NCBI GenBank assembly: GCA_026645935.1
Contig: JAPKMP010000007.1
Location: 62,001 to 126,000, forward strand
Length of the DNA: 64,000 bases
Source: Candidatus Villigracilaceae bacterium
GTDB taxonomy: Bacteria; Chloroflexota; Anaerolineae; Anaerolineales; Villigracilaceae
Direction of reading: 5' to 3'
Part shown: piece by piece, positions 43,913 to 53,085 of the stretch
Layout of the letters: every line of letters starts with the position of its first letter
Position numbering within the stretch: the stretch's first letter is position 1
The notes under the pieces: model-generated
What the model was told of the DNA's origin: nothing
Seen by the model: only the letters and a program-made list of their open reading frames with translations
The model's database searches: none
Made by a program: the position numbers and the translations under genes

Positions 43913-46099
43913 TTACGGCGGCGGCGCGCCTTGCGCGATATCCAATGCCTTGATTTCGAAATATGCCTTGATGACGCGCGCGACCATCGGACCCGCGACG
44001 CTCGCCCCCTCTCCCCCATTGTAGGCAAAAGCGATCACTGCAATTTCCGGGTCCTCGAAGGGAGCGTAGGCCAACGTCCACGAATGTGTGGGCCAGGCGC
44101 CGAATTGGCAGCGGTCCGCTGCGCGGGCGACGTCATCGCAATACTCCGCCGTCCCCGTCTTTCCCGCCACAGCAATGGGGAAATCCGTGAATAGATCGTT
44201 CAGGGTGCCGAAGGTGGTATCGGTTACAGTTCGTCTCGTTCCCGCACGGACAGCCTGGACCGTTTCAGGTTTGACGATCTTGAAATCATCCGTCAACGTG
44301 CAATACGGACCGTCGCATGAATATTCCTGAATCAGGGGTTCAACGGTAATATCCCATTTCATGTTGGGTGTGAAGGGAGATATTTGATAACTGCCCGGCG
44401 TTTCGAATTCGGTGGCGGTAAAGTCCTGCGGATTGAACCACACTTCTACAACATTGCCATCGCCGTCCGTTACCTGCCGGACGATGGTAGGCTGCATTAC
44501 CTTGCCGTTATTGGCAATCGTCGCCCCTGACATCAGGACCTGTAATGGCGTAGCCAGCACATATCCCTGACCGACGCTGGCAATATAGGTGTCACCCGTC
44601 GACCAGTTCTCACCGGTGTTGATGCGCTTCCACTGCGGGTCGGGAATCAACCCATCCTGCTCACCCGGTAACTGAATACCCGAAGCGGCATCATACCCGA
44701 TGGCACGTGCGTACTGTTGAAGGCGTTCGATCCCCAATCCTTGCGGGATTTCGTTCTCGAATCCGCCGCCCAATTTGTAGAAACAAACATTGCTCGAGTA
44801 AGCGATACATTGCAGGAAGGTCAATGGACCGAAACCTTCAGGACGCTGATCGAAAATATAATCGACAAATGGGCGGGTGTTGCGATCCGTGCAGGGATCA
44901 TTGGGGTTGAAACGCTCACACAAAAGCAGCTGACCCGGCGCCTGGACGATATCATCCAGATCGACAACACCTTCGTTGAATGCGCCAGTGGCTGTCGACA
45001 GTTTAAAGGTCGAGCCAGGCGGATACTCAGCCGATATGGCATTGTTCAACAGGGGTTTGCGCGGGTCCTGACTCAGTTGTTCATAGTAATACGCAGGAAT
45101 GAAGCGGCTTAACCGGTTGTTTTCATACGTTGGATAGGAAACCATCGCAAGGATTTCGCCTGTCTTCGGATTGATGGCAATGATCACTCCACTTGAAATA
45201 CGCACACGTCCAAAATATGTATTCCAAAACCGAATTTCCTCTTCCAATGTTGCCTGTGCAGCCGCCTGCAACCGCGTGTCGATGGTCAGATAGACATTGT
45301 GTCCCGGCACTGGTGTGATGGGCGGTTCGAGGTTCCGAATCTCCTGCCCGGCGACATCCACCTGGACGACGCGCAAACCATTTCTGCCAGCCAGAATATC
45401 CTGCAGTGAAGTTTCCACGCCTGCATACCCGATCTTGTCACGGTTGGGGATGAATCCCCTCGCGCGCAACTCCTCCTCTTGAGAAGCGGGGATCGGACCC
45501 AAAAAGCCAATGACATGCGAGGTCAAAGAGCCGGTCGGGTAATCGCGGATCGGCTCGATCTCCACGCTCACACCGGGCCAGTCCACTTTTTTCTCCTCAA
45601 CAATACGGGCGACCTCCTCTGACACATTACATTGAATCTTCACGGGGCTGTATGGTGCAAGAGTATCCTGCAATGCAACCAGCTGGGAAATACCCGGTCC
45701 GGGCACACAGGGAGCGAAAAGTTTTGCCTCTTCCAAGGATTCGTCGGTTACCGGTCCGCCCACCGGGACGTCCACAAGATCGGAAAGTTCCCGATAGATG
45801 CGCTGGATATCCGAGTCGTCCACCGGCAGGTTGGCGGGAGTCACAACCACGTTATATGAAGCGACGTTTCGCGCCAATATATATCCGTTGCGGTCGTAAA
45901 TGATCCCGCGCGCGGCCGGGATGCTGACCTCGGTGGTGTAATTGTCCACTGCGCGGGTATGATAAAGATCGCTGTTGAATAGCTGCAAGTTGATCAGACG
46001 CAGAATAAACCCCGTCAGGGTGATTCCAACCACGAAATAGATCACCCCGAGACGCCACGCTTCGAATCGGACTGGTCTTGATTCTGAACCGGTGCTCAT
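43913..46099 (-). CDS. mrdA: Penicillin-binding protein 2 (class B transpeptidase)
   Basis: The 728-residue protein has one N-terminal membrane helix, a PBP dimerisation domain and a transpeptidase domain with the three active-site motifs STFK (SxxK, PPGSTFKL), SSN (SxN) and KTG (AGKTGTAEY). It cross-links peptidoglycan during elongation together with RodA. The start at 46099 (MSTGSES) overlaps the mreD stop as ATGA and has GGAG upstream; the much longer frame simply overlaps mreD. Confidence 0.95.
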   Translation of the reverse strand: MSTGSESRPVRFEAWRLGVIYFVVGITLTGFILRLINLQLFNSDLYHTRAVDNYTTEVSIPAARGIIYDRNGYILARNVASYNVVVTPANLPVDDSDIQRIYRELSDLVDVPVGGPVTDESLEEAKLFAPCVPGPGISQLVALQDTLAPYSPVKIQCNVSEEVARIVEEKKVDWPGVSVEIEPIRDYPTGSLTSHVIGFLGPIPASQEEELRARGFIPNRDKIGYAGVETSLQDILAGRNGLRVVQVDVAGQEIRNLEPPITPVPGHNVYLTIDTRLQAAAQATLEEEIRFWNTYFGRVRISSGVIIAINPKTGEILAMVSYPTYENNRLSRFIPAYYYEQLSQDPRKPLLNNAISAEYPPGSTFKLSTATGAFNEGVVDLDDIVQAPGQLLLCERFNPNDPCTDRNTRPFVDYIFDQRPEGFGPLTFLQCIAYSSNVCFYKLGGGFENEIPQGLGIERLQQYARAIGYDAASGIQLPGEQDGLIPDPQWKRINTGENWSTGDTYIASVGQGYVLATPLQVLMSGATIANNGKVMQPTIVRQVTDGDGNVVEVWFNPQDFTATEFETPGSYQISPFTPNMKWDITVEPLIQEYSCDGPYCTLTDDFKIVKPETVQAVRAGTRRTVTDTTFGTLNDLFTDFPIAVAGKTGTAEYCDDVARAADRCQFGAWPTHSWTLAYAPFEDPEIAVIAFAYNGGEGASVAGPMVARVIKAYFEIKALDIAQGAPPP

Positions 46100-46596
46100 G
46101 CAAACTCCTCGACCGGGTATACCCAATGCGACACATCGCGCATGAACGGATATATCGGGATGGACAATAACATATTCAACAACAAACTTGGCAGGGTTAC
46201 AAGGCCTGCGACGTCTCCGAACGAGAAAATTGTCCCCAAAAAACGAAGGATGATAAAAGAAAGTAGATGAAAGAACAGAGTGCCCAGAAATACAACGCTG
46301 AACATTGCAAGCAGGGGCGCCTGCCACACCCTGCGCTGAAGGATTCGCGCAACGAACAAGACTCCGAAATACCCCAAGATCATAACAGGAAGCGGCAGGT
46401 TGGAGATGAATCCAAGGAAGATACAGGCAACCGCGCCCCAATGCCAGGCTGAATCGACTCTTTCCTGTAACGCCCAGGCGGCAAGAAGCACGAGCGGCAG
46501 GTCGGCGTATCCATTGAGCAGCCGGACCTGGCTGACTATGGAGGATTGGAGAATCACAGCCAGCCCCAACAAAGGGAATGCAATTAGATTTCGCAT
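46096..46596 (-). CDS. mreD: Rod-shape protein MreD
   Basis: The 166-residue protein has five membrane helices in MreD fashion (RNLIAFPLLGLAVILQSSI at the N-terminus, YADLPLVLLAAWAL). It links MreC and the peptidoglycan machinery. It sits between mreC and mrdA and shares an ATGA overlap with mrdA. The start at 46596 is close to the mreC stop; the longer frame overlaps mreC. Confidence 0.9.
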   Translation of the reverse strand: MRNLIAFPLLGLAVILQSSIVSQVRLLNGYADLPLVLLAAWALQERVDSAWHWGAVACIFLGFISNLPLPVMILGYFGVLFVARILQRRVWQAPLLAMFSVVFLGTLFFHLLSFIILRFLGTIFSFGDVAGLVTLPSLLLNMLLSIPIYPFMRDVSHWVYPVEEFA

Positions 46597-46603
46597 GGAA
46601 GGA

Positions 46604-47446
46604 TCAAGGAATTGGAGTGGTCGCCGGTTCGAGCGGCGCAATATCCACCGGGCGGAAATTGGTGATGACCAGCACGATCTCGAGGCGGGAAAAATCCACG
46701 GCAGGCTGAACCGTCGCCTGTTGGAACAACTCAAATTCCAGGGCACGAACCGTAACGACCTGCCCGATGATAAGATCTGCGGGATACCCGCCGCCCAATC
46801 CGGAGGTCAAAATCAGGTCTCCCGCCTCAACCGTCACGTTTTGAGAGATCAAATCGAGCGAAATATCACCGGTGACCGAACCGTACAAAACTGCGCTCGT
46901 ATCGGTGTTCTGCAGATACACGTTGACCGATGATGCCGGGTCGGTGACGAGTTGAACGCGGGCAGCGTCGGCAATGACCGCATCGATGCGGCCGACCAGG
47001 CCTTGATTCGTCACCACTGGCATGCCGCGGCGGATATCATCGTTGGAGCCGCGGTTGATGATGATGTAATGCAGGAAAGGGCTCGGGTCGCGGCCGATTA
47101 CGGATGCAGCTTTATACGTGCTTTCGGGATTCGAGCGGGAAAAATCCACGAGCGCGGCGAGGATCTCCGTTTCGTTCACCCGCTGCTGAAGTTCGATCAA
47201 TTGCGCTTGTAATTGAGATACCTGCGCTTCCAGTTCCGCATTGCGCTGTCGCAAAGTGACGATATCGCGCGGGGCGGTGACAAAATCCTGAAAACCGGCA
47301 AATCGTCCGGCGATCCAGGTTTGAATATTGATCAGGGTTGCTGTAAAGCCGCGCGAAGCCGAACCAAGCACGCCGCTAAAGGCAAGCACAAGGATGCCGC
47401 CCACGACCAGAAAGATAATGGTTGTTTGTAAGGAACGGGAATTCAT
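46604..47446 (-). CDS. mreC: Rod-shape protein MreC
   Basis: The 280-residue protein has one N-terminal membrane helix, a coiled coil (VTLRQRNAELEAQVSQLQAQLIELQQRV) and the two beta-barrel domains of MreC (AASVIGRDPSPFLHYIIINRGSNDDIRRGMPVV). It scaffolds the elongasome outside the membrane. No strong ribosome binding site precedes the ATG. Confidence 0.94.
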   Translation of the reverse strand: MNSRSLQTTIIFLVVGGILVLAFSGVLGSASRGFTATLINIQTWIAGRFAGFQDFVTAPRDIVTLRQRNAELEAQVSQLQAQLIELQQRVNETEILAALVDFSRSNPESTYKAASVIGRDPSPFLHYIIINRGSNDDIRRGMPVVTNQGLVGRIDAVIADAARVQLVTDPASSVNVYLQNTDTSAVLYGSVTGDISLDLISQNVTVEAGDLILTSGLGGGYPADLIIGQVVTVRALEFELFQQATVQPAVDFSRLEIVLVITNFRPVDIAPLEPATTPIP

Positions 47447-47558
47447 TCGAAATTACAGTCCAACACGCATCGATATGCTTCGTCCTGAGATTGCACGATG
47501 CTGAAAGAATACCATATTAAAATCTTTTTCGATGAGGGGAAAATGAAAAGTAACCGGC

Positions 47559-48626
47559 TCAGATATGCCGCGTACTGCCGCGTTCCAGTCCGATCAGGTA
47601 CCGGCTGAGACTTTCCAGGTCTTCGAAAATCATTGCCGCGCCACGCGCCACACATGTCAACGGATCCTCCGCCACCCAGACGCGCAACTTCAACTCGTCG
47701 GTGAGCCGGTCTGCCAGCCCCTGAAGAAGAGAGCCGCCTCCCGCCAGACAAATCCCAATATCCATCAGGTCCGATACGATCTCTGGCGGGATCTCATCAA
47801 GCGCATCACGCACGGTATCGATGATGACCTGGACGGATCCCGAAAGCGCTTCGCGAATTTCAACCGACGATACTTCGACGGTTTCAGGCAGGCCAGTCAC
47901 AAGGTTTCGCCCGCGAACCTCCATGGTTTTTTCGGGCTGCAAGGGATAGGCGGAACCGATCTGCCATTTGATCTGTTCCGCAATACCCGTGCCGATTAGC
48001 AGGTTGTATTTATTGCGCAGGTATTGCAGGATATCCTGGTCCATCTCGTCGCCTGCGACGCGCAAAGACCTTGAAGCCACCACCCCACCGATGGACATGA
48101 CCGCCACTTCCGTTGTACCCCCTCCGATATCCACAACCATCGATCCGCGGACTTCCCCAATGGGAAGACCGGCTCCGATCGCGGACGCAATGGGTTCTTC
48201 GATCAACAAGGCTTGTCTTGCGCCGGATGCCATGACCGCATCGTATACCGCTCGTTTTTCCACTTCGGTCACACCGGTGGGCAGCCCAATGATCACCCGC
48301 GGGCGCGGCAGCGGGACCACGCTTTGTTCATGCACTTTTCCAATGAAATATTCCAACATCACACGGGTGACATCGAATTCGGCAATGACCCCGTCCCGAA
48401 TGGGACGCACGACCACGACATTTGCTGGCGTACGACCGACCATCTCTTTGGCTTCCAGCCCGATTGCGAGCGGCTGGCGCAATTTCTTATCCACCGTCAC
48501 CCAGGATGGTTCGTTGATTACAATGCCCTTCCCGCGGACATGTACAAGCGTATTTGCGGTGCCAAGATCGATGGCGATATCGAGTGAAAAGAGGCCTAAC
48601 AGCCAATTGATGGGGTTGAAGGCCAA
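47559..48626 (-). CDS. mreB: Rod-shape actin homologue MreB
   Basis: The 355-residue protein has the actin-family phosphate 1 motif (IAIDLGTANTLVHV), the connect and adenosine regions (MVVDIGGGTTEVAVMSIGG; GICLAGGGSLLQGL) and full MreB length. It organises cell-wall synthesis. The start is TTG at 48624-48626 behind AGGAGCCGATT. It is the first gene of the block; a TATAAT -10 lies at 48675-48680 on this strand. Confidence 0.96.
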   Translation of the reverse strand: MAFNPINWLLGLFSLDIAIDLGTANTLVHVRGKGIVINEPSWVTVDKKLRQPLAIGLEAKEMVGRTPANVVVVRPIRDGVIAEFDVTRVMLEYFIGKVHEQSVVPLPRPRVIIGLPTGVTEVEKRAVYDAVMASGARQALLIEEPIASAIGAGLPIGEVRGSMVVDIGGGTTEVAVMSIGGVVASRSLRVAGDEMDQDILQYLRNKYNLLIGTGIAEQIKWQIGSAYPLQPEKTMEVRGRNLVTGLPETVEVSSVEIREALSGSVQVIIDTVRDALDEIPPEIVSDLMDIGICLAGGGSLLQGLADRLTDELKLRVWVAEDPLTCVARGAAMIFEDLESLSRYLIGLERGSTRHI

Positions 48627-48674
48627 AATCGGCTCCTATGATACGGGGATGGGTTCGGGTGGAACTTTCGAGAA

Positions 48675-48680
48675 ATTATA
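48675..48680 (-). promoter_or_regulatory. -10 box of the mreB operon
   Basis: TATAAT on the - strand, about 50 bp before the TTG start. No convincing -35 is visible. Confidence 0.4.
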
Positions 48681-48765
48681 CCATGAGGGGGAATCTTAGA
48701 TTTTTTCAGCCAGCCTCCATAAACACGGTAGAATCGGGAAATAATTTTTGTAACCGGAGGAAGCC

Positions 48766-49617
48766 ATGTCCAAATTTGCGATCGTCACCGACAGCACCGC
48801 CTACATCCCGCCGGAATTGACAAAGAAATACGGTATCCGTGTCGCGCCGCAAGTCCTCATTTGGGAGGAAAAAACCTATCGCGACGGGGTGGATATCCAG
48901 CCTTCCGAGTTTTATTCCAGGCTAAAGACCGCCAGAGCCATGCCGTCCACATCACAGGTCTCGCCGGCAACCATGCAGGAAATATTTCAGGGCATCGTCG
49001 ATAACGGGTTGTCCGTGCTGGGTGTTTTCATATCCTCGAAATTATCAGGCACCCTTCAATCTGCGATTCAAGCGAAAGACTTGATGGGCAGCGCCGGGGA
49101 GAAAGTGTATCTTGTCGACAGCCAAGCCACCGCGATGGCGCTCGGGTTTCAAGTGCTTGCCGCTGCACGCGCGATGGAATCCGGGGCTAATCTCCTGGAA
49201 TGTACCGCGCTTGTGGAAAGATCCCGCGAACGAACTGGCGTGTTCTTTGCCGTGGATACGCTGGAATTCTTACATCGCGGCGGCAGGATCGGCGGCGCGC
49301 AGCGGTTCATCGGCTCGGCGCTGAACCTCAAACCGATCCTTGCCCTGAAAGAGGGAAAGGTCGAAGGCATGGACCGCATCCGCACCAAGAGCAAAGCGCA
49401 CGATCGTGTTCTGGAATTGGTGACAGAAAAGGTGAAAGGCAAACCCAATATCCGCCTCGCCACTCTGCATGCGGATGCGGCGGATGACGCAAAAAAACTT
49501 CTCGACCGCGCGAATGTCGAGCTTTCACCTGTCGAGAGCCTGTTCACAGAGGTCAGCCCTGTTGTTGGAACCCATGCAGGACCCGGAACAGTAGGGCTGG
49601 CATACATGTTCGATTGA
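48766..49617 (+). CDS. DegV-family fatty-acid-binding protein
   Basis: The 283-residue protein has the DegV beginning AIVTDSTAYIPPEL and a second signature FAVDTLEFLHRGGRIGGAQRFIGSALNLKPILALKEG. Members bind fatty acids for phosphorylation by a FakA kinase; no fakA is nearby. GGAGGAAGCC precedes the ATG. The last four bases overlap the downstream regulator gene. Confidence 0.93.
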   Translation: MSKFAIVTDSTAYIPPELTKKYGIRVAPQVLIWEEKTYRDGVDIQPSEFYSRLKTARAMPSTSQVSPATMQEIFQGIVDNGLSVLGVFISSKLSGTLQSAIQAKDLMGSAGEKVYLVDSQATAMALGFQVLAAARAMESGANLLECTALVERSRERTGVFFAVDTLEFLHRGGRIGGAQRFIGSALNLKPILALKEGKVEGMDRIRTKSKAHDRVLELVTEKVKGKPNIRLATLHADAADDAKKLLDRANVELSPVESLFTEVSPVVGTHAGPGTVGLAYMFD

Positions 49618-50291
49618 TGATGGATAATTTCCAATTCGAGCGCATCGCCAAAACGATGCCATTCCTGAATAACGCAGATCCGGAACTTGTCAGGGAGTTC
49701 CGGAAATCTGCGTTCCTGGCGCGGATTCCTTCCGGGCGGGATATTTTCCTGGAGGGTGACACAGTCGAATCAATCGCGTTGCTCATCTCAGGCGTTGTGC
49801 GGGTGTACAAGATCGGCGAGACCGGACGCGAGATAACGCTTTACCGTTTCGGCAACGGCTCATCGTGCATCTTGAGCGCCAATGCGATCCTCAGTTATAA
49901 GACCTTCCCGGCCATTGCCACAGTCGAAGAAGAGGCGGAGGCAGTCATGATTCCCGCCGACGCGTTCCGCGGCTGGGTCAAAAAATTCGATTTCTGGCGC
50001 GACTTTGTTTTCGACCTGCTGTCGCAAAGGTTATCAACCGTCATGCAGGTTGTGGATCAGGTCGTCTTCCAACGCATGGACCGCCGCGTGGCGGCTCTAC
50101 TGCTCCAACGCGGGCGAAGCGAGAATCCCATTCGCGTCACCCACCAGGAGATCGCTTCAGAATTGGGAAGTTCCCGCGAAGTGATCAGCCGCCTGCTCGA
50201 AGATTTCATCGCCGAAGGCAGTATCCGTTCGGGCAGGGGATTCATCGAAGTGCTGGATTTTGAGCCGCTGGAATCCCGCTCGAATATGTGA
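49614..50291 (+). CDS. Crp/Fnr-family regulator with CRP-like recognition helix
   Basis: The 225-residue regulator has a cyclic-nucleotide-binding fold and a C-terminal helix-turn-helix HQEIASELGSSREVISRLLEDF. The R-E-x3-R pattern in the recognition helix (SREVISR) equals that of CRP, which reads TGTGA half-sites. The cAMP-binding Arg is not visible, so the effector is open. Its own stop overlaps a TGTGACATTGTCACA palindrome, so the gene just downstream (DUF2892) is a likely target. ATGA overlap with degV. Confidence 0.88.
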   Translation: MMMDNFQFERIAKTMPFLNNADPELVREFRKSAFLARIPSGRDIFLEGDTVESIALLISGVVRVYKIGETGREITLYRFGNGSSCILSANAILSYKTFPAIATVEEEAEAVMIPADAFRGWVKKFDFWRDFVFDLLSQRLSTVMQVVDQVVFQRMDRRVAALLLQRGRSENPIRVTHQEIASELGSSREVISRLLEDFIAEGSIRSGRGFIEVLDFEPLESRSNM

Positions 50292-50328
50292 CATTGTCAC
50301 AGACAGTGACGGGGGACTCTCCTATACT
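50288..50328 (+). promoter_or_regulatory. Crp/Fnr-type palindrome and -10 box of the DUF2892/thioredoxin genes
   Basis: TGTGACATTGTCACA (50288-50302) is a 7+1+7 palindrome; a second inverted repeat GTCAC-N5-GTGAC overlaps it. TATACT at 50323-50328 begins 21 bases after its end, close to the geometry at the other two promoters. Confidence 0.55.
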
Positions 50329-50362
50329 GGGGGCATCAAACAAAACTAAAGGAGTATTTCCA

Positions 50363-50563
50363 ATGAAACGCAATATGTCCAACGCCGATCGCATCATCCG
50401 CCTCGTGATTTCCGCCCTGTTCGTCTACCTGTACTTCGGCGGGATCGTCACCGGAACTTTCGGCATCGTCCTGCTCGCGCTCGCCGGGGTTTTCACCCTC
50501 ACTTCGATCGTCGCGTTCTGCCCCCTCTACGCACCGTTCAAGTTCAGCACCTATAAGGCTTAA
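50363..50563 (+). CDS. DUF2892 small membrane protein
   Basis: The 66-residue protein has the family opening MSNADRIIRLVISALFVYLYFGGIVTG, two helices and the C-terminal FCPLYAPF signature of DUF2892 (YgaP C-terminal-like). In other bacteria the domain is tied to rhodaneses and sulfur metabolism. AAAGGAGTATTTCC precedes the ATG at 50363. Confidence 0.88.
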   Translation: MKRNMSNADRIIRLVISALFVYLYFGGIVTGTFGIVLLALAGVFTLTSIVAFCPLYAPFKFSTYKA

Positions 50564-50609
50564 CCTGCCGAGGAGCGGATGGTTCGCCATCCGCTCCATT
50601 CTTAAAGCC

Positions 50610-51110
50610 ATGAACTTACAGGAATTTCAACACAAAATCGACTCAGCCGGGAAACCCGTCATCGTGGATTTTTGGGCTGGCTGGTGCGCCCCGTGTATGA
50701 TGACAAAACCGGTTCTCGAAACACTCGGGCAGGAATACGCTAAAGAGGTGGCGTTTCTGCCCGTCAATGCGGATACCGCCCGGGAGCTGCTCCAGCAATA
50801 CCGGGTCTTTAGCATTCCCACTGTGCTCGCCTTCCAGGACGGTCGTGAAGTCGCCCGGTTGACAGGCGCGCAGAACGAAGCGGGATATCGTACCGTCTTC
50901 GAATCCCTGGCGAAGGGGAAAGAAGTCAAGATTCCGATGAACATCTTCGACCGGTTGCTCAGGCTGGGTTCCGGCGGTCTGCTCATCGTGTTGGGCGTCA
51001 TGAACGGTAACTGGCTCCTCCTCGGACTCGGAGCAGTGCTCGCCTTTTTAGGCGTGTATGACCGTTGCCCGATTTGGAGAGCACTGACAGGAATACTGAA
51101 GAGGAATTAA
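50610..51110 (+). CDS. Thioredoxin fused to a DUF2892 membrane domain
   Basis: The 166-residue protein joins a thioredoxin domain (residues 1-105, active site WCAPC with Cys26 and Cys29, cis-Pro region FSIPTVLAF) to a DUF2892 unit with two helices (FDRLLRLGSGG...RCPIWRALTG). The thioredoxin has no signal peptide, so it lies on the inner face. It follows the separate DUF2892 gene, implying that it reduces membrane sulfur or disulfide partners; the partner is unknown. Confidence 0.88.
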   Translation: MNLQEFQHKIDSAGKPVIVDFWAGWCAPCMMTKPVLETLGQEYAKEVAFLPVNADTARELLQQYRVFSIPTVLAFQDGREVARLTGAQNEAGYRTVFESLAKGKEVKIPMNIFDRLLRLGSGGLLIVLGVMNGNWLLLGLGAVLAFLGVYDRCPIWRALTGILKRN

Positions 51111-51127
51111 ATACCTCAGGTGGGAGT

Positions 51128-51159
51128 AACGGCTCAGGGTCACGCCTGAGCCGTTTTGT
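51128..51159 (+). terminator. Intrinsic terminator after the thioredoxin gene
   Basis: An 11-bp stem (51128-51138 with 51145-51155), 6-base loop and TTTTGTTT follow. Confidence 0.85.
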
Positions 51160-51183
51160 TTCCATTTGTAACGCCCCGACGGG

Positions 51184-51189
51184 TATAAT
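51184..51189 (+). promoter_or_regulatory. -10 box of udk
   Basis: TATAAT lies 7 nt before the udk ATG at 51197, so the transcript would start at or within 1-2 nt of the start codon. Confidence 0.5.
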
Positions 51190-51196
51190 CCAGGTC

Positions 51197-51820
51197 ATGA
51201 CGCAGAAAATCCCATTGGTGATCGGAATCGCAGGCGGGTCAGGTTCGGGAAAGACCACCGTTGCCCAGGAAATCCTGCGAAGAGTTGGCGCAGATAGCAT
51301 CGCATTTCTCCAACACGATTCGTATTATAAAGACCTGCGGACGATGAAAGCATCCCAGCACTCCGATGTGAATTTCGACCACCCGGACGCGCTCGAAACA
51401 GAACTTCTGATCCAGCACATCATCGCGCTTAGGGATTTCAAACCCGTGCAAGTGCCGATCTATGATTTTGCGAACGACACGCGCAAGCCCGAGACATTCA
51501 CCGTCGAACCGAAAAACGTGATCCTCGTGGAGGGGATTCTCCTTTACGTGGAACCTGAACTGCGGAAGTTGTTCGATGTCAAGCTCTTTGTCGATACGGA
51601 TGCCGACATTCGTTTCATCCGGCGCTTGCAGCGGGATCTCTCCGAACGCGGCCGCACCACCGCATCTGTGATCGAACAATATTTTGCGAGCGTGCGCCCG
51701 GCGCATCTCGAATTCGTCGAACCGTCCAAACGATACGCGGATGTCATCATCCCGGAGGGCGGATACAACACCGCCGCGCTCGACATGGTCACCGCAAGAA
51801 TCGAAAATTTACTCAAATAA
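51197..51820 (+). CDS. udk: Uridine kinase
   Basis: The 207-residue P-loop kinase has Walker A GIAGGSGSGKTT, LQHDSYYKDL, DHPDALETELL, PIYDFANDTR and the lid region VDTDADIRFIRRLQRDLSERGR. It phosphorylates uridine and cytidine with ATP or GTP. The longer frame upstream runs through the terminator and is rejected; the start at 51197 has no ribosome binding site and may be leaderless. Confidence 0.94.
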   Translation: MTQKIPLVIGIAGGSGSGKTTVAQEILRRVGADSIAFLQHDSYYKDLRTMKASQHSDVNFDHPDALETELLIQHIIALRDFKPVQVPIYDFANDTRKPETFTVEPKNVILVEGILLYVEPELRKLFDVKLFVDTDADIRFIRRLQRDLSERGRTTASVIEQYFASVRPAHLEFVEPSKRYADVIIPEGGYNTAALDMVTARIENLLK

Positions 51821-51838
51821 ATCACAAAGGAGAACTAC

Positions 51839-52348
51839 ATGGCAAAACAATGGAGCAAGCCCCCCGAAATGCAGATCGACCCGAAAAAGAACTACCGCGC
51901 GCGCATGGAAACCGACAACGGCACGATCGTGCTCGAACTTTTTGCGGATAAAACCCCCGTGACGGTGAACAACTTCGTTTTCCTTTCGCGCGAAGGCTAC
52001 TACGACGGAGTGGTCTTTCACCGCGTGATCGCAAATTTCATGGCGCAGGGCGGCGACCCGACCGGGACCGGTAGAGGCGGACCCGGCTATCGCTTCCAGG
52101 ATGAGTTTCACCCAAGCCTGAAACACAACAAACGCGGAATCCTTTCGATGGCGAATGCGGGACCGGGGACGAACGGTTCACAATTCTTCATTACCCACGT
52201 GCCCACGCCGCACCTCGATAACCGCCATACAGTCTTCGGGCAGGTCGTGGAGGGCGAAGATGTTTTGATGTCGATCCCGGAGCGCGACCCGAGCAACGTC
52301 AACGCCCCGGCAGTGAAAATTCTCCGTGTCACCATCGAAGAAAGTTAG
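51839..52348 (+). CDS. Cyclophilin-type peptidyl-prolyl isomerase
   Basis: The 169-residue protein has the cyclophilin catalytic pieces: [45 protein letters not shown] and [11 protein letters not shown]. It catalyses proline isomerisation and has no signal peptide, so it acts in the cytoplasm. AAAGGAGAACTAC precedes the ATG. It starts 18 bp after udk. Confidence 0.95.
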   Translation: MAKQWSKPPEMQIDPKKNYRARMETDNGTIVLELFADKTPVTVNNFVFLSREGYYDGVVFHRVIANFMAQGGDPTGTGRGGPGYRFQDEFHPSLKHNKRGILSMANAGPGTNGSQFFITHVPTPHLDNRHTVFGQVVEGEDVLMSIPERDPSNVNAPAVKILRVTIEES

Positions 52349-53027
52349 ACCGGCAAAAAATGGTTCAAAAACCGGCAAGTCGAAGAGTTCAAAGGCCATA
52401 AGCGGTGGAAGAAAAGGAAAAAAGAAGAAAGAAGAAGTTTCGCCTGACACTCATCGTGTTGACCTGCCGGTTTCAAAACCTGAAAACAAGTTCCTGACGA
52501 CCATACTGCGAATCCTCGCGGTGCTGGCAGTGGCCGGGATTACCGTCTATGTATACAGCATCCGCGACCGTGTGGAAGAATTTGCAGAGCTGGGTTATTT
52601 CGGCGCATTTCTCATTGCGCTGATCGCCAACGCGACCGTGATCCTGCCCGCGCCGGGCGTGGCGGTGGTCTTCGGGATGGGCGCAGTGATCAACCCGGCA
52701 GGCGTTGGATTTGCAGCCGGGGCGGGCGGCGCGCTTGGCGAATTAACCGGTTATCTTGCCGGTTACGGGGGCCAGGCTGCGGTGGAAAATTCGCAAACAT
52801 ATAACCGCATCCTGCCCTGGATTCAAAAACACGGCGCATGGATGATTCTCTTGTTATCCGCCATCCCCAACCCATTTTTCGATGTGGCGGGAATCGCCGC
52901 CGGGATCTCGAAAATCCCGCTTTGGAAGTTCCTGCTCGCCTGCTGGGCTGGCGTGACGATCAAGATGTTGATCTTTGCCTTTGCCGGAGCCTACTCGATA
53001 GATTGGATCGCAAGTTTCTATGAATAG
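52326..53027 (+). CDS. VTT/DedA-like membrane protein
   Basis: The 233-residue protein has a Lys/Ser-rich N-terminal tail (about 40 residues), then membrane segments with the VTT domain pattern ([48 protein letters not shown] and [16 protein letters not shown]). DedA/VTT proteins act as lipid scramblases or flippases. The start is GTG at 52326, overlapping the cyclophilin stop by 23 bp; a later start is possible. Confidence 0.8.
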   Translation: MSPSKKVRPAKNGSKTGKSKSSKAISGGRKGKKKKEEVSPDTHRVDLPVSKPENKFLTTILRILAVLAVAGITVYVYSIRDRVEEFAELGYFGAFLIALIANATVILPAPGVAVVFGMGAVINPAGVGFAAGAGGALGELTGYLAGYGGQAAVENSQTYNRILPWIQKHGAWMILLLSAIPNPFFDVAGIAAGISKIPLWKFLLACWAGVTIKMLIFAFAGAYSIDWIASFYE

Positions 53028-53030
53028 CAT

Positions 53031-53062
53031 GGACCTGGCAGGTTTTGAAAACTGCCAGGTCC
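53031..53062 (+). terminator. Hairpin, terminator or dispersed palindrome
   Basis: An 11-bp perfect stem (53031-53041 with 53052-53062) has a 10-base loop and a weak AT tail. The GGACCTGGCAG arms resemble a common dispersed palindrome. Confidence 0.6.
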
Positions 53063-53085
53063 AATATTTCAAAAAGGAGCTAATC

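Noticed and set aside
43202-44194. 330-codon + strand frame
   Set aside because: Runs antisense through minC into mrdA, both clearly real; no recognisable domain.
49614-50291. cAMP-CRP assignment for the second regulator
   Set aside because: The DNA-recognition helix is CRP-like but the cAMP phosphate-binding Arg is not visible.
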